A model generated the notes under the pieces. It was not told the DNA's origin, ran no database searches, and saw only the letters and a program-made list of their open reading frames with translations. A stretch of 64,000 nt of DNA. Origin: Gonatopus flavifemur. Taxonomy: Eukaryota; Arthropoda; Insecta; Hymenoptera; Dryinidae. A program made the position numbers and the translations under genes. Below, in pieces: positions 47,701 to 60,118 of the stretch (positions are counted from its first letter, which is position 1; each line of letters starts with the position of its first letter). The stretch is from NCBI GenBank assembly GCA_018340375.1, contig JAFFJZ010000001.1, forward strand, positions 40,540,001-40,604,000, given 5' to 3'.

Positions 47701-48808
47701 GTTCAACTCTTCTCTATTCATCTGTAGCTTTTCAAAATGTATTCAAAAACTCAATTACATATGAGTTTCATAGATGTATGTGATATAATTCAGTGACATT
47801 ATAGTAAAAACTAAAGTTTTTCAGTATAGAAACAAAATTTTGATTCTAAGAAAAGAAGTAATACAATTCTGTATACAGGAAGATAATAATTTTTGATAGT
47901 ATTTTTACATGAATGCACAAGTATTTTTGATTTGAATTTATGACACCTGAAAAATTCATTTGCATGTACAATTTTGAATACATAATGATCGTAATTAAGC
48001 GGTTTTGAATATAGATAACACCGTTAAGCACCGTTTTGTCTCTCGTACTTTATGTATTTCCAAAAGAAAAAACTACCACTATCGATTGAAGCAGTAAATC
48101 TCCAATAAAAGATGTTAATTCAAGTCTGTTATGAAGAATGACGTTGGAAGCATGAGAAGTTTTGATTGTAATACGTTGTATAAAATAACAAAATAATGAT
48201 TATCTCAATCCGATAAATTATGTTGAACGATGTAAGAACTAGAATTCAACTGATGATTCAGAGAAATAAACTGCTATCGACAATATATACATGTTGTAGA
48301 CAAACTATATAGAGAGCAATGAACCGATAACATAAGACTCATCGAATATTTAATCAGCGATTTATAAATTATTGAAACCGTTTTAATAGTTCATCATCTC
48401 ATCACTTCATCTCTTCTTCCAGAGATCATGATCAGAATACGTTGGAGGAATCTCCACATTATTATTCACCGTCTTCTATTTTCTCTACTCTTTATTACCA
48501 CTTTTCGATCAATGATTGTGAAATTCATCCATTTCAAGAATTTTTTTTCCCTCATTAATTGAAAGAATCATTCGCATTAAGGAATAATTATTGTTGAAAT
48601 AATAAATATTTTCTTTTAAAGGGTAGATAGAAATCTTCTATAATAAAAAATTCAGGAATTTCTTTGCATTGAGAGAATTTTATTGTTCAAAAACCTCAAC
48701 GTTCCAATCTACGTAAGTTGTGAGTTTTTGACTCATTCATCGAAAACTAGAGATTATTTAATAATACACATCCCTGTCCATGCGACGTCTTTCGATTTGA
48801 ACCTCATC
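44760..48808. other. long AT-rich stretch, no repeat or gene recognised
   Basis: Two lower-AT patches stand out. 45.93-46.12 kb has ATGATGCGCGCAATT|gtaagtgagc on the plus strand, a good donor match. 47.60-47.72 kb has AGAGAGCAGTTTGAGCGGC on the minus strand. Either could be a promoter or 5' exon; neither can be proved. Confidence 0.3.
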
Positions 48809-49272
48809 ACCCGAAGAGAACATGGAACTCCGACAAACTTTGAAAATAGATCAACATAGATCAGACTAACGCTCCGTTGGAGCTCAATTTTAAGTTCATT
48901 AACATTCGACGACGGTCTAATTAACGTTACAATGTCCGCTTGAGAATAATTTCAAGAAGATTCACAGAACGTTCATTGAAGATTTACCGAAGATTCAGTG
49001 GAGTTTCAATTTTTTAATACAAGTTTTTTTCGCGACAAAATGAACGATAGAGGAAATTTAGAATCGAATTATAATTCCTTCTGAAACATGCTCAATTGAA
49101 ACTCGAATGAATCTTCGGAGAACTTCTAATAAACGTTACATGAACCTTTCTCGAAACTATTATGAACTTCGTGAAACGTTTACGAATCTAAAAGGTGGCT
49201 CCAACGAAGCTTCAGGCTGATCTATGTTGATCTATTCTGAACGTTTGTCGAAGCTTCATGTTCTCTTCGGGT
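48809..49272. mobile_element. foldback element with ACCCGAAGAGAACATG arms
   Basis: Arms of about 180-200 bp share ACCCGAAGAGAACATG, ATAGATCAACATAGATCAG, CGTTGGAGC and CCGAAGATTCA. The centre has TTTTTTTCGCGACAAAAT. Flanks CA and TA if the ends are CCCGAAG and CTTCGGG. Confidence 0.75.
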
Positions 49273-50139
49273 AACTGTCGTTTCACATAATAAATTGAAT
49301 GTTTATTTCTCATCCCCCTGATAAATTGGGTCCTGTAAGCAATGAAACTGTTTTACCTCAAAAAAAAAAAATTCCCAACCTCTTATAACTGGAATATCTC
49401 AAATTGAAGTAATATCTTTTCATTGATGTGTCTTAAATTCAACATAAATTTCACTTATATCATCCAAAATATTTAAACAAGATATCAAAAGAAGAATCAA
49501 TAATCCTTTTTCAGATTTTTGAAAATTACAGCGACATCGGGAGAATGAATCCATTTCTCATGTACAAATACGCATTCAAAAAATGTCAAAGTTCTTTTCA
49601 TAACAAATGACCATTGTAGAAACTCTGAGACAAATTTGAACGGTGGGAAAAGAGGAGAAGAAAAAGTATTTCAAGTGTTCAAAAGAGATCCTTTGAAATA
49701 CGATAAAAAGAAGAAAAAGAAAATAAAAGAAAAGTTGTATGTAAATCTTTAGAACCTTCCTCCGCTTTGCACCGAATACACACGCTCTTTTTCTTCCTTG
49801 ACACTGAGAATGACACGGGAGAAGTTTTTTCACTTTGTGAACTTGCTGTGATTCGGACAGCAAAAGGTTTCATCAGAGAATATTAAGGTGTCTCTTCAAT
49901 TTTTTAAAGCTTCTCTAAATGCTCCTTTTCCGCAATGACTCATGCGGGATACTTTTAAAGAATTAACCCTACGTGGGAAAGGATTCGTTGGATCGACGTT
50001 CATACAGGAGAAAAGAATTTCAATCTAATGGATGAGTTCTATGTAGATCTGGGAAATGAGAAAGTCAATGCTTGTTAAGTCTATACAAATCTGCACCTTA
50101 TCTTGGATCTACATGGTTTTGGTTGATTTTTTTCCAATA
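49273..50139. other. AT-rich sequence, nothing recognised
   Basis: No gene or element ends supported. Confidence 0.4.
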
Positions 50140-50693
50140 CACGGAAAGAAGTGATGTTGATATTTAGATAGCTGAAAATTCGCTATGGTAGTCATTTCTT
50201 AGCTATGGTAACAAAAGTGATTAATATAGTAGCTGAAATTTAGCTACTACAGCAATATTCTCGGCTATCCAAATATCAAACACATGAATTAGCTACCTGA
50301 GCTAATTCCTACCCAAGCGTGTATTTACTCTACGGGTCCAATGGGGGCCCAAAGTGGGTGCCCATGCTACCTAACGTGGGACCAACTCTGGGATGATAAT
50401 ATCGTTTTCAGCCTGGCTGTATTGCTTTGCCCGAGGACTAGGTGATAAAATGGGCCCTGACCTAAACCGATCTTGGCTCAACTTAGGGCCGGGCCCGCAC
50501 CAAAGTTCAATATTTCCATTTTCTACGAACTATAATTGTATGGGAACAAACAATAGGGCCAAGATTAGTCCAAGATGGGTCCCATTGTCATTTTCCAATA
50601 CTGGATTCAAGAAAATGGACCCTGCTTGGGCCCATTGTCAATATCGGCAATACACACTTGGGTAGCTACCATAGAAAATTATTTCTTTCAGTG
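50140..50693. mobile_element. CAC...GTG element, core word TAGCT, TA duplication, interrupted
   Basis: Ends are CACGGAAAGAAGTG and ATTATTTCTTTCAGTG, with TA at 50138-50139 and 50694-50695. TAGCT words run to GAGCTAATTCC, are broken by the element at 50312-50662, and resume as GCTACCATAG. Confidence 0.8.
50312..50662. mobile_element. GGGCCCA-type element, copy 4, TA duplication
   Basis: Ends are CCCAAGCGTGTATT and AATACACACTTGGG, flanked by TA (50310-50311, 50663-50664). The interior repeats TGGGCCC/GGGCCCA and CCAAGAT words. Same ends as 38352-38938. Confidence 0.85.
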
Positions 50694-50695
50694 TA

Positions 50696-51756
50696 GTGCT
50701 TCATGTTCACACACAGAAGACTGCATCTTTGGAGAATAGCAAAGTTTACTAATTAATATAGCAATAAATGTTTTCAATATTTTCCCAGTAGAAAGAGCTA
50801 TGTAATTTACTAATTATGTGATGTAAAGTATTATAAAGTGTGATATCGCGCAGTATCTTTGTAAATCACTATGAGGATTGGCAATTTCTGTAATTTTCAT
50901 CACTGAATTTGAATTTTATGTGCCTAGAAATTAAAATATGACGTGATATGATTTACCATGTCACATATCGGGGGCGGCTGTGCTGCGTATGTCAGCGAAC
51001 TTCATTATTTTTTGAAGATCTCTTTTCAAAAACCATCTAAAAATGAGGGGGAAAATTGAAGAAGCTGGTGATGCACATAAATTGAAATACGTAGATCAAT
51101 GTAGATTCAACTAGATAGATTCGAATCTGAACAGATCTGCATTTTCTATATTTTTTTTCGAGTAAAAATAAATAAATGATGATAATTTCAACCGTGGTGA
51201 GAATTTATTGAATTGAATTGCATGAAAACCCATATCAAGTCATGTTGATTCGATATTCTTGGGAGATGTAACTTGGATTAAAAGATCATCATTGCATTTC
51301 ACCCTATGTATTCTCACGCCGTCTACTGGATCTCTCAGGTAATACATACGTGCACGGGTGCGTTAGGGTGAAAATGTCAGACATTCACCAAGCATTCACC
51401 TCACAGATTTCTCTCTTTCACCTTTGTCTGTCGCAGCTGCGGCGTGATTTTACTTTGCAGTAGCTTCTGCAAAGAAAGCTGCCTTCAAATAAATAACTAA
51501 GCAGAAGGAAATGACCTCTGTTGATGAAAAATCTAACCACAACAGCCTCGTAATGGCATCTTTCATCTAAATTTGTTCGCGAGTATGAAACAACATTTTC
51601 AAGCGCATGAATGTCTTCCGGTTTACATGAGATTTTTATGTACAGATCAATCATGAAAATGATTCAACTCATATTTGAACTCATGCTGAACTTTGATTTT
51701 TCATTCATATAACTTGGGTATCAGCGAGTTGTTAAAAAATCCAATATCTGGTCTAC
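50696..51756. other. AT-rich sequence, nothing recognised
   Basis: No gene or element ends supported. Confidence 0.4.
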
Positions 51757-52016
51757 CACTGTGAAAGTTGAAGGGAGGTTTTTTTTCACAACAATATTGA
51801 ATTCCGTCCCTCAATTATGGATGAACCGTTTTTGTTGAATTAAAAACAGGGGACTTTTTTCCCACTTTTTGAAACTTTTCTGCATTTTACTTGTCGAATC
51901 TTCCAAAACATGGAGGAACAGTTTATCGAATCATAGTGAAAAATTCATCCCTATTCATCAAGAACAATTTACAATCACCATATTTTTAGAGGAAATTTCA
52001 CAATTTTTTTAGAGTG
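51757..52016 (+). mobile_element. CAC...GTG element, core GAGGAAA/CCACCA
   Basis: Ends are CACTGTGAAAGTTGAAGG and TTTTTTTAGAGTG. The core has AAAACAGGGGACTTTTTTCC and AATCATAGTGAAAAATTC. Confidence 0.55.
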
Positions 52017-52155
52017 TAATATAAAAATTTTTGCGGAATATTTCACCAAAAAACTCGCATAAATTTTTCAAAAGAATGCTCTAGATGCGCGAGATATTGG
52101 TAGCCAGACACAACACATGAAATGTCTGTTTTATTTGAAAAATAAATTATATTTA

Positions 52156-52343
52156 CACTCTAAAAAATAATCTTCAAACTTCCCTCAAGAAAACTGGTGG
52201 CTGCGAAATTTGTCCACAATGAGAGACTTTCCACCATGATTTGATTGAAGATTTAACAATCAAAAAACAGAAAAGTTCTTAAAAATGGATGGAAAATCTC
52301 CTATTTGTGATGAAAGAACAATTGTCCCACGATCAGGAACGTG
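52156..52343 (-). mobile_element. CAC...GTG element, core GAGGAAA/CCACCA, inverted copy
   Basis: It starts CACTCTAAAAAATAATC after TA and ends near GGAACGTG. Read on the minus strand it shows TTTTTTGATTGTTAAATC and AATCATGGTGGAAAGTC, as in the other copies. Confidence 0.5.
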
Positions 52344-53939
52344 ATTCATCATTAAAATGGGGGAGGACTACTCATAATTCTCACAGAGTAGATATTAAAA
52401 ATCATATAAAAAACAACATTTGTCTCTGCATCCTCTATCGACACATGAGAAATCAATAAATGAATAGTTTGCATGATGATTTCATAATGAGTGATAATAT
52501 GAATACGCCACCAGTTGAAATGGAGGGACGAAACAAATGACGGAAGATAATGACAGACATGAAATGAGATAAGAACATCAGTATTGATCAAATGAGAATG
52601 AAATATACGATGGAAATATGAATTTACGAAGCAAGTGTATATTTTCAATAGCTAAACTCATTAATTTCATTCTGAATCTCTTTAATAACCGATGCTTAAA
52701 TTGAATATTCAACATCGTAAGAAATTTTTATGGAAAACTTCATAAACATTCATCAAATCATTAACCAATAAATGTATAGGAAAATCTTGAGAAAATATGA
52801 CTTTTCTTATATTTTTTAAAGAGTATGTTTACAGGGTAGTTTTTTTATTTTCATGTACATTAAAAGATGACGAGGAAAGTTTGCTAGATCTCATAAAAAC
52901 CTGAATTTTCTATGTACTTGACTGAATATTATATCTGATTGTGGAGAACGTGGTATACTAAGGGAATTTATAATTTAAAAAAGCTGAAACAGCACAGTGA
53001 TCGTAGTTTAAAAAAAATTTCTAAATGAATTGATCTTACCTACCGAGAGAGAATTTTGTTGCGATAAAAATCACTCTGCTCGCATACGAATTGCTAATAA
53101 AAACTATTGTCTCAGCGAAAAGTTTAATCATTGTAAGATAAAATCTCGCTTCATCGCACTGAAAACAATTTTCAGAGAATATTAAAACTCTTGGGTTAAC
53201 TAACAAAATATTTTCTTCAGTGCCATCTGCGAAAACCCGATTGAATTTGTGAAGTTTGACAAAAAGTATACTAGATCTTTACTTTAAGAATTTCCATCAT
53301 TGCACGATTAATAGAATTAATCATTAGATCCGAAGGCATATTGATCTTTCATGCTAATAGCTGTCAGCCCGGGAAGAGAGAAGTATTATTTTGTAATACA
53401 TGAATATATTATAATTTATGTCTAATTTATACAATCTCAAAAATACTACAGTCCTAATAGGAAGACATAAATTGATCTGAATATTCATTTCTGTTTCATC
53501 CTCTTAGAAAAGTTTTCCTCGTCCATGTGAAATTTCCTTATTTTCTTTTTCCCATTTTTTTCCTCAAAACGATGGAAATGGACAGGGAAAACTTTCCTAC
53601 GGGAAGTTATAGATCAATTCAGTATCAGAGGAGTATAAAAATCGCTCACTGAAGTGTTTGAAGAAGAATTCACATAACCCTTAAACCGTGTACAGTTTAT
53701 CCCTCTCGACAGTGACATAGGGTGTAGAATTCACCCCACGTGCACTTCCTTGTGATTGCTGCAGGGACGTAAAATTAAATCAAATCCTGTCATTTTCAGT
53801 ACTTTCTTAGAACCCTGTATGGATACATTGTGCTGAAATACTTCTACAAAACCATGAATGTCTCAGAAACATACGTTTCAACCCATTTCATCGCAAATTA
53901 ACGGAGTAAAAAATATTATGTCAACTTTAAGCCCGCTGT
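52344..53939. other. AT-rich sequence, nothing recognised
   Basis: No gene or element ends supported. Confidence 0.4.
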
Positions 53940-54060
53940 TCCATGTGGAAACATTTTCAGAATCATGGTATAATTTATATACAACCATATAAAACTTATA
54001 CTTAAACTATATTGAATTATATATAAATTATATACAATTTTGACAATTTTCCACACGGCG
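53940..54060. mobile_element. TATATAAATT-type element
   Basis: TCCATGTGGAAACATTTTC and TGACAATTTTCCACACGG flank words such as ATATAAATTATATA. Confidence 0.5.
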
Positions 54061-54069
54061 TAAAAATTA

Positions 54070-54530
54070 TGTGGAATTTTACCATGCTTTGATGGTGGAT
54101 TCCATCCTCGGATCATGGAAAACTGGTTTTATCATCAACAGTAAGAGATTTTAGAGAGAGATTGTAAAAAATTTGTACGGGAAAATTCCTATATATTTAT
54201 ATGAAGTCATTAACGCATACATACGTTGGGAATTTCCTGAACTTATCCGAAAATATACTGTGAAATGTTGGAAAAAATCTCATAAAATTGAGAATTCTCA
54301 GATGGGAAATTTCATACAAATATACCGGAAATTGATTCTCCAATCAGTGATTGGAATTTTCCGGTTGATGTACACAGGAAAATTCCATGCATTTTATACA
54401 GTGCGGTCTTCTGGAGGTTGAATCCTCCATAAAATGAGGAAAAAGCCTACCAAATCGTGGTGAAAAGTACTTTATCCATAAAGGAACTCTGCTACCACCA
54501 TTTGTTGAGCAAAACTTCTATAATTATCCT
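54070..54530 (+). mobile_element. GAGGAAA/CCACCA-type element interrupted by another element
   Basis: TGTGGAATTTTACCATGC and AGTAAGAGATTTT on the left, GGTTGAATCCTCC and CTACCACCATTTGTTG on the right, in the order seen in other copies. It is interrupted at about 54160-54403. Confidence 0.5.
54160..54403. mobile_element. GGAAAATTCC-core element nested in the preceding one
   Basis: Left end eroded (ATTGTAAAAAATTTG), right end CATTTTATACAGTG. The interior repeats GGGAAAATTCC, GGGAATTTCC and TTGGAATTTTCCGG in both orientations. Confidence 0.55.
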
Positions 54531-55035
54531 TCCGCGTGTACATTCGTTTTTCGAACTAAATAAATTTCATGTCATCAATTCGAATACAATCTCAATAGGA
54601 AAAAAATATCCTGTCTCCGTATGAGATCCATGGTAACATTTCAAGCAATATAAGAACAGCCGTTTTGAAGGGCCATTAATGAATCTTCATCGGCTTTCCT
54701 GGAGCATTACCACGTCAGTAATCTGTATTTATAAGGATACCTATGTTGGCATGGTAATCATTATACACTCATTGGAATTCAGAGTCCAATTTACTATGGT
54801 AATTTGTAACTGAGGAGTAAACTCTGACCACACAATGAAATTCATTATGACATATTGAAAGAAGCCTGATTAAATTCACAATATTTGATAGTGAATTTCA
54901 TTGAAAAGTCAATATAAGTGAATTTAACAAGTCAGCTGCTTCGTACATTTTATAAGAGTTCTGTGCTAAAGTAATAATATAAAATACTTCAAAAAGAATG
55001 TGAGGAGTATTTCCTAATTACCATGATGAGTTCCA

Positions 55036-55227
55036 CACAGTAGAAAATTTTGCGTAATTTTTCCATAATACACATTTTTGTGTAAATCTTCAACACTTTT
55101 GTATATTAATTTGTGACAATTGTGTTAAATTGACACACACAATTATGTAAAATTAACACACAAAACTGTTGGATATTTCACACAACCATGTGTGTCGTGT
55201 AAAAAAGACGCAAAATTTTTTACTGTG
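55036..55227. mobile_element. CAC...GTG element, core word GTGTAAAT/TTACACA, CA duplication
   Basis: Ends are CACAGTAGAAAATTTTGCGT and ACGCAAAATTTTTTACTGTG, flanked by CA. The core repeats TTGTGTTAAATTGACACACA-like words. Confidence 0.7.
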
Positions 55228-55242
55228 CATCCCCTAATCGTA

Positions 55243-55414
55243 CACTGTAAAACATAATCGAAATTATTCCATACGCAGTAACCGGAAAATTCCGATTATG
55301 GGATAGGAAATCATTTTCCGGTACGTTTCTGTGAAATTTACCATGTATTTAACTGAAAATTTCGAATTGTATGGGATTTGTACTACCATTTTCCAATGAA
55401 ATTCCTAACGCGTG
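55243..55414. mobile_element. CAC...GTG element, core word GGAAAATTCC, TA duplication
   Basis: Ends are CACTGTAAAACATAATCG and AATTCCTAACGCGTG, with TA on both sides. The interior has CCGGAAAATTCCGATT and CATTTTCCGGTA. Confidence 0.6.
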
Positions 55415-55419
55415 TATGT

Positions 55420-55860
55420 GTTAATTATTTCCGAACATTGATGTGGAGTTTTTCATTAAAAATAGGGGGTTTCTTCTTGATTTTGAAGAAGTATTCTGCT
55501 TTTTGGGCGCTGAGACTTTCAAAAAGTGAAGGAAAGCTCTACCAAATCATGGGCACACGGAGAAAGAATGGTTTGCTACTATAGCGCCAACAAAGAAATT
55601 CGTTGTCCGTGCAAAAACATTCACTCCAGCAGCTTGGACGTTCGTTCTGTTAACAAATTTGTTTATTTCAGCAAAAACATTCAGTTGTGTCGATCAGTTT
55701 TCTTGCTCCTTCAGCTAATTTGTCTTGCAGGCGCTATAATAACAGACCTACTTGTTATGCCAGCAATACTTTTTTCTCCGTGCAGAAATCTCGCATTATG
55801 GAGGAATTTTGTTACGATCATTTTTGACGAAAAAATTTCACAATTATTTTCTACATAACA
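55420..55860 (+). mobile_element. GAGGAAA/CCACCA-type element split by a TTTGCTG element
   Basis: AAAATAGGGGGTTTCTTCTTG and GCTTTTTGGGCGCTGAG on the left, GAAATCTCGCATTATGG and AAAAAATTTCACAATTATTT on the right. The split lies at CAAATCATGGG. Confidence 0.6.
55556..55782. mobile_element. CAC...GTG element, TTTGCTG-like core, CA duplication, nested
   Basis: Ends are CACGGAGAAAGAATGG and ACTTTTTTCTCCGTG, flanked by CA (55554-55555, 55783-55784). It sits inside the element at 55420-55860. Confidence 0.75.
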
Positions 55861-57211
55861 TACTGAGAACCAATTCAGTGGATTCAAATTTTCAAGAATT
55901 TCCGATTGTTAATATTGTGTTAATTCCGTGATACAAAGATCAAGATATTCTGAAGCTCTATTGTTTCTAGATGATCTTGTCTTGGAGAAACAGTTTTCAT
56001 TCATTTTCGAATAGTCCACAATCTTGTAGAGTTCATACCGTCCGCTGAAATACAGTTTCCTCATAATATATGAAAGAATGATCCCTTTGTTACGTAAATT
56101 TTCTCCTATCGTTCAGCTGCCTTTTTTCATCCCTTCATACATTTTTCTCTATCTTGATAAGGACCAAACAGTGCTCACAATGAGCTCAATAGAAATCGAG
56201 TGAGATTATCCTCAAAAAGTAATCAAGATTTGTAACAAATTATCCGAAACTACAAAAAGTTTGAAACTGGAAGAATATAATAATCTCTGTTGTCAAAAAC
56301 ATGATTAAGAATAACCCTGATTCTTTTTACCGTTTAGTGAATTCGAGTATATTCATTTCTCTCAGTATGATATATGGATACGTGAAATATTACGCAAGTT
56401 TTGTAAAGTATCACGAATAGCGTAACAGTTCATACAAAATGTCTTTGCGAGCAGTTCCAATTATGTCGGTAATAACAAACTTTTTTCCATTCCAAAAAGT
56501 GTCCTTGATAAATTCAAGAAGGCATTTGTTCAATAATTCCTCTGAGAACTTCAAAAATGTAGAACATACTTTTGGTCTTCGTCTTTTGATATTAAACAAA
56601 AGTGACATAACGGGGATTTTATGGAAATTCAAGCTGTACTGTTCTGAATGCTCTCAAAGTATTGAATATGATTAAGACAACTGCAGAGAAATAAACAAGT
56701 CCCTGAGTGTTGTTTGGCAATCAACCGTGGTGTATTGTGATTTAGTTAACATCATTATGTGGATTTTTGAACTAAGAAAAACTCAATGCTAGTTAATGGA
56801 GAACACCACCTGATAATTTTTACTCATCCAATTCTTGTCACCAAGTATTTTTCTGTTTAGTGTGTTATTAGAGGGAGAAAGTAATTCTTCGAAGGCCTTT
56901 TAAGTTTTCATGAAATGAAAGCTTTAATCAGTTTATTCCTCGCGATATACTTGAGAAATGTTGCCCTCGTTCTTGAAAAACTCCCTTATTTCCTTAATGG
57001 AAAAAATACATAAATTTTGCAAGCTTGAAGGAATGAATTGAGAAAAGTATGCAATAAATACAAAGTATACTAACATACATATACAGTAACTATAGTATTT
57101 CACCTCACATACAATCATTTAGTGTTATCGTAACTCACATACCTGCACTCCATCTCATTTTACAACAATAAATTGTAACAAAATTCTACAACTCTCCTCA
57201 TTCTATCATTC
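55861..57211. other. AT-rich sequence, nothing recognised
   Basis: No gene or element ends supported. Confidence 0.4.
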
Positions 57212-57529
57212 ATGTCGGACTATCAAATCAAATTCAATCTAAATTTTCCAGTACATAATTCATACAAAATTCCTTCAACTGTCGACGAACAACATGTATT
57301 CGATGATCATAAGAAATACAAAGAATACTTCAAACAATCGATCCCAACGGGACGTATTTTTCCTCCCTCAAAGAATGCATATTCATTCATAAGCTCGTAC
57401 AAAATATCGCGTGCTTCACTTGAAGCGAGAGAAAAAAAGCGCAACCGAATATACGTGACTGCTACTCCCATTTTCCCATTCATGAATCAAGTCTACGATA
57501 CGTACACAGAGTATGTAGAAAAGAAATAA
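57212..57529 (+). CDS. 105-codon open frame of unknown meaning
   Basis: ATG at 57212 to TAA at 57527-57529 in a block free of recognised repeats. The product begins MSDYQIKFNLNFPVHNSYK and ends YTEYVEKK. It is hydrophilic, Tyr- and Lys-rich, with no signal peptide, membrane segment or domain I recognise. My estimate is that about one ATG frame of this length is expected by chance in 64 kb of such AT-rich DNA, so it may be nothing. Listed because it lies next to the unusually GC-rich block at 57.7-58.1 kb. Confidence 0.15.
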   Translation: MSDYQIKFNLNFPVHNSYKIPSTVDEQHVFDDHKKYKEYFKQSIPTGRIFPPSKNAYSFISSYKISRASLEAREKKRNRIYVTATPIFPFMNQVYDTYTEYVEKK

Positions 57530-60118
57530 TATCTCACCTTTGTTGTCGCAAACATCGCACAGTACCATGTCAATGGAATTTCCGTGAAATGAAAAAGCCG
57601 GTACACCGAACCACCCTTACTATTCTCTAATTATAAATTGTTGAATCAAGGTTGAACATTTTATAGTGCGTATTCACATCGCGTTATCGTTGAACGTGAA
57701 TAGAGAAGAAGGGAAGGATCAATGAACGATCGTATCCAAAACAGTTTATCGATGTTTTGGTACGATAAGGAGAATTTGATTCCGAAATGGTGTGGTCTGG
57801 GAAGTGTTAACGCTTTGACAGCTACGTTTGTACTGTCGAGTAATATCGGGGCAGATGGGCGACGGACGGGGGGAATAGCATGGAAAGAGAAACGTGACGA
57901 TAGAGCAGAATAAACGAAGATAAAGAACGGTAGCAGGGGTAGAGAGAAGGATAGAGTGAGAGGGGCTGAAGAGTCGGAGGACGATCTGCTTCATTGTACG
58001 TTTCACCACCATAGCCATACACCATGGTGGGGAAGCAAAGACCCTCAAAGATCAATATTAGGGCGTAGACTCAAGGGCAAGGGCCTCTCTGCTGCCGCAC
58101 ACACGTTTATGCGTAAATACCGTACGTTCATGGAGTAGTTCTTCCACTATTAACTATCATCTTGTTCCGTTCATTCATAAAATGCAAGTCACAGCGGGGC
58201 TGGATTTATGGATTACAAATATTGTTTTAATTTATTGCCATCGTTTGATGATCAAAAAAATATTCGAAAATTATGTTTAAAATATAAATAAAATTTCAAT
58301 TATCATTATTATGTATTGTTGGTATTCCATCAACGCCCAAACATATACTGCGTTGACGAAATCAGCGGTTTAATCAATTCATTTCTGTCTTATTTAAAGG
58401 ATAACCTCTCAGAAAACAATGGATGATCATTCATCTTGAACGATGGAAGAATCAATTCATTCATTGATCATTTCAATGTGGATTAGCAAATGAATCACCA
58501 ATGTTTTGCCACAGATTGTCCTTGTTGTTATAAGAATATAGTCATCTACGTTCATTAATTCGGGCTTAAAAAATGAATCATCATTTTTCGTCACAGGCAC
58601 TCGTTTTGGTAATAGAACTATCAACATTTTCAAGCAGCTCAGAGCGTTTAAGAATTTATTCTCGTTTCTTCATTAATTTTCATATTAAAACGTACACGGT
58701 TGGATGATTTTCTCGCTGCTCCCATCAAAGCAACTAATCATTTTTTCTAAATGCGAGAATATGTTCAGCATAAATTATATATATTTTCCTACTGTCTCGA
58801 AAAATACCACGAAATTGGTAGAAGTATGATATTTCATGTGAATCACTTAACGTAAATATCAATTCAAACTTTCGCAATCATCCACAATTTCATTTTGTTC
58901 ACGCGAATAATCAATTGAGGTGATTATTCATCTTTTTGTGATATTGGGAAATAATATTGGAGTCCCTTTGATATTCAGTTGAATTTCAATGACGTCTGAC
59001 AAATGATTACAAATTACCAGTTCTGTTTTGCACCTTTACCATAATCGTGAATCAATGAAATGTCGGCGCTTTATTTTAGAATATCCATGTATCACACCTC
59101 TGCGCCTTCTCATCAATAATGCTGAAAATTTTTTTATCCTACAATGTATAATGAGATCACGGGAACATCTGATTTAAGCCTCAAGAGACATAAAAATCAT
59201 TAATATTCCAAAATATACAATCATATACAGTTGAAATGTGGAAAAAATAGAATTACTCTTCAATTTTCAGAACTCGAAAACCTGTGAATTTGAAATATAT
59301 GAAGTAATGATTGGAATTGTGTTTTATAGGCCACGCATTGTATTTACGTTTCTTGTCACACATTGTATGAGTCATGAGCACATGTTTTCAGTCATTATCT
59401 TTCCTTTAGTATTAGGTTTCGTACAATTTCTTGATTTTTTTGATACAAATTATAAAAATTCTTAGCTGAATTCAATTCGATTCGATTCCATTCAATCACA
59501 AACTTCTCATTTTGATTTGTGTTTTATTCCCTTCATGGTGGACATATTATAAGGGTGCTTTGATATTTTTGAATCAATTCATTCAAAAACTGGTGTTTGT
59601 TTTTGTTGTTCATATTTTGAATGTAACAACACCCGTTACAAGAATGTGTCAGTTACGGAAAGGAATCCGGCGGATGTTTGATGCTGCATTGAATACGTAA
59701 TCGACTGCATTGATCGGACGGTGGAGAAACCTTCACCAAGACTTTTACCTTCTTCTACCGTGCTTCGTTCAATATTCTACGTGCTTAGATCAAAAGTCAT
59801 ATGCCGGATGAAGTTGTCTACGTTCTTATTACTTCCCATATTGCAGCTGAAATTTCCCAGATAAGAAAAGAGGAACTAAATTGTTTTTGAATCTAGAGTA
59901 ATTTCGTGAAATGAATATGGTAGAGAAATGAAAAAGAATGTCGAGAGGTTACAAGTTCAACTTTTATTACTCATTTTTGAACTGGTTTGAGCGAAGGAAT
60001 ATGGAATTCAAAATATATAGAATACAGTGCCAGTGTGTTATAAATTATTTTTCTTCTTTACATTTCTACTTGAGAAATAATACAATCATGTGACGTTCGT
60101 TCGAACTGATAGTAGCTT
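57530..60118. other. mostly unique sequence with a GC-richer block
   Basis: About 57.70-58.14 kb is clearly richer in G and C than its surroundings and has open frames on both strands without recognisable domains; possibly a regulatory block or an untranslated exon. The remainder shows nothing. Confidence 0.3.
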
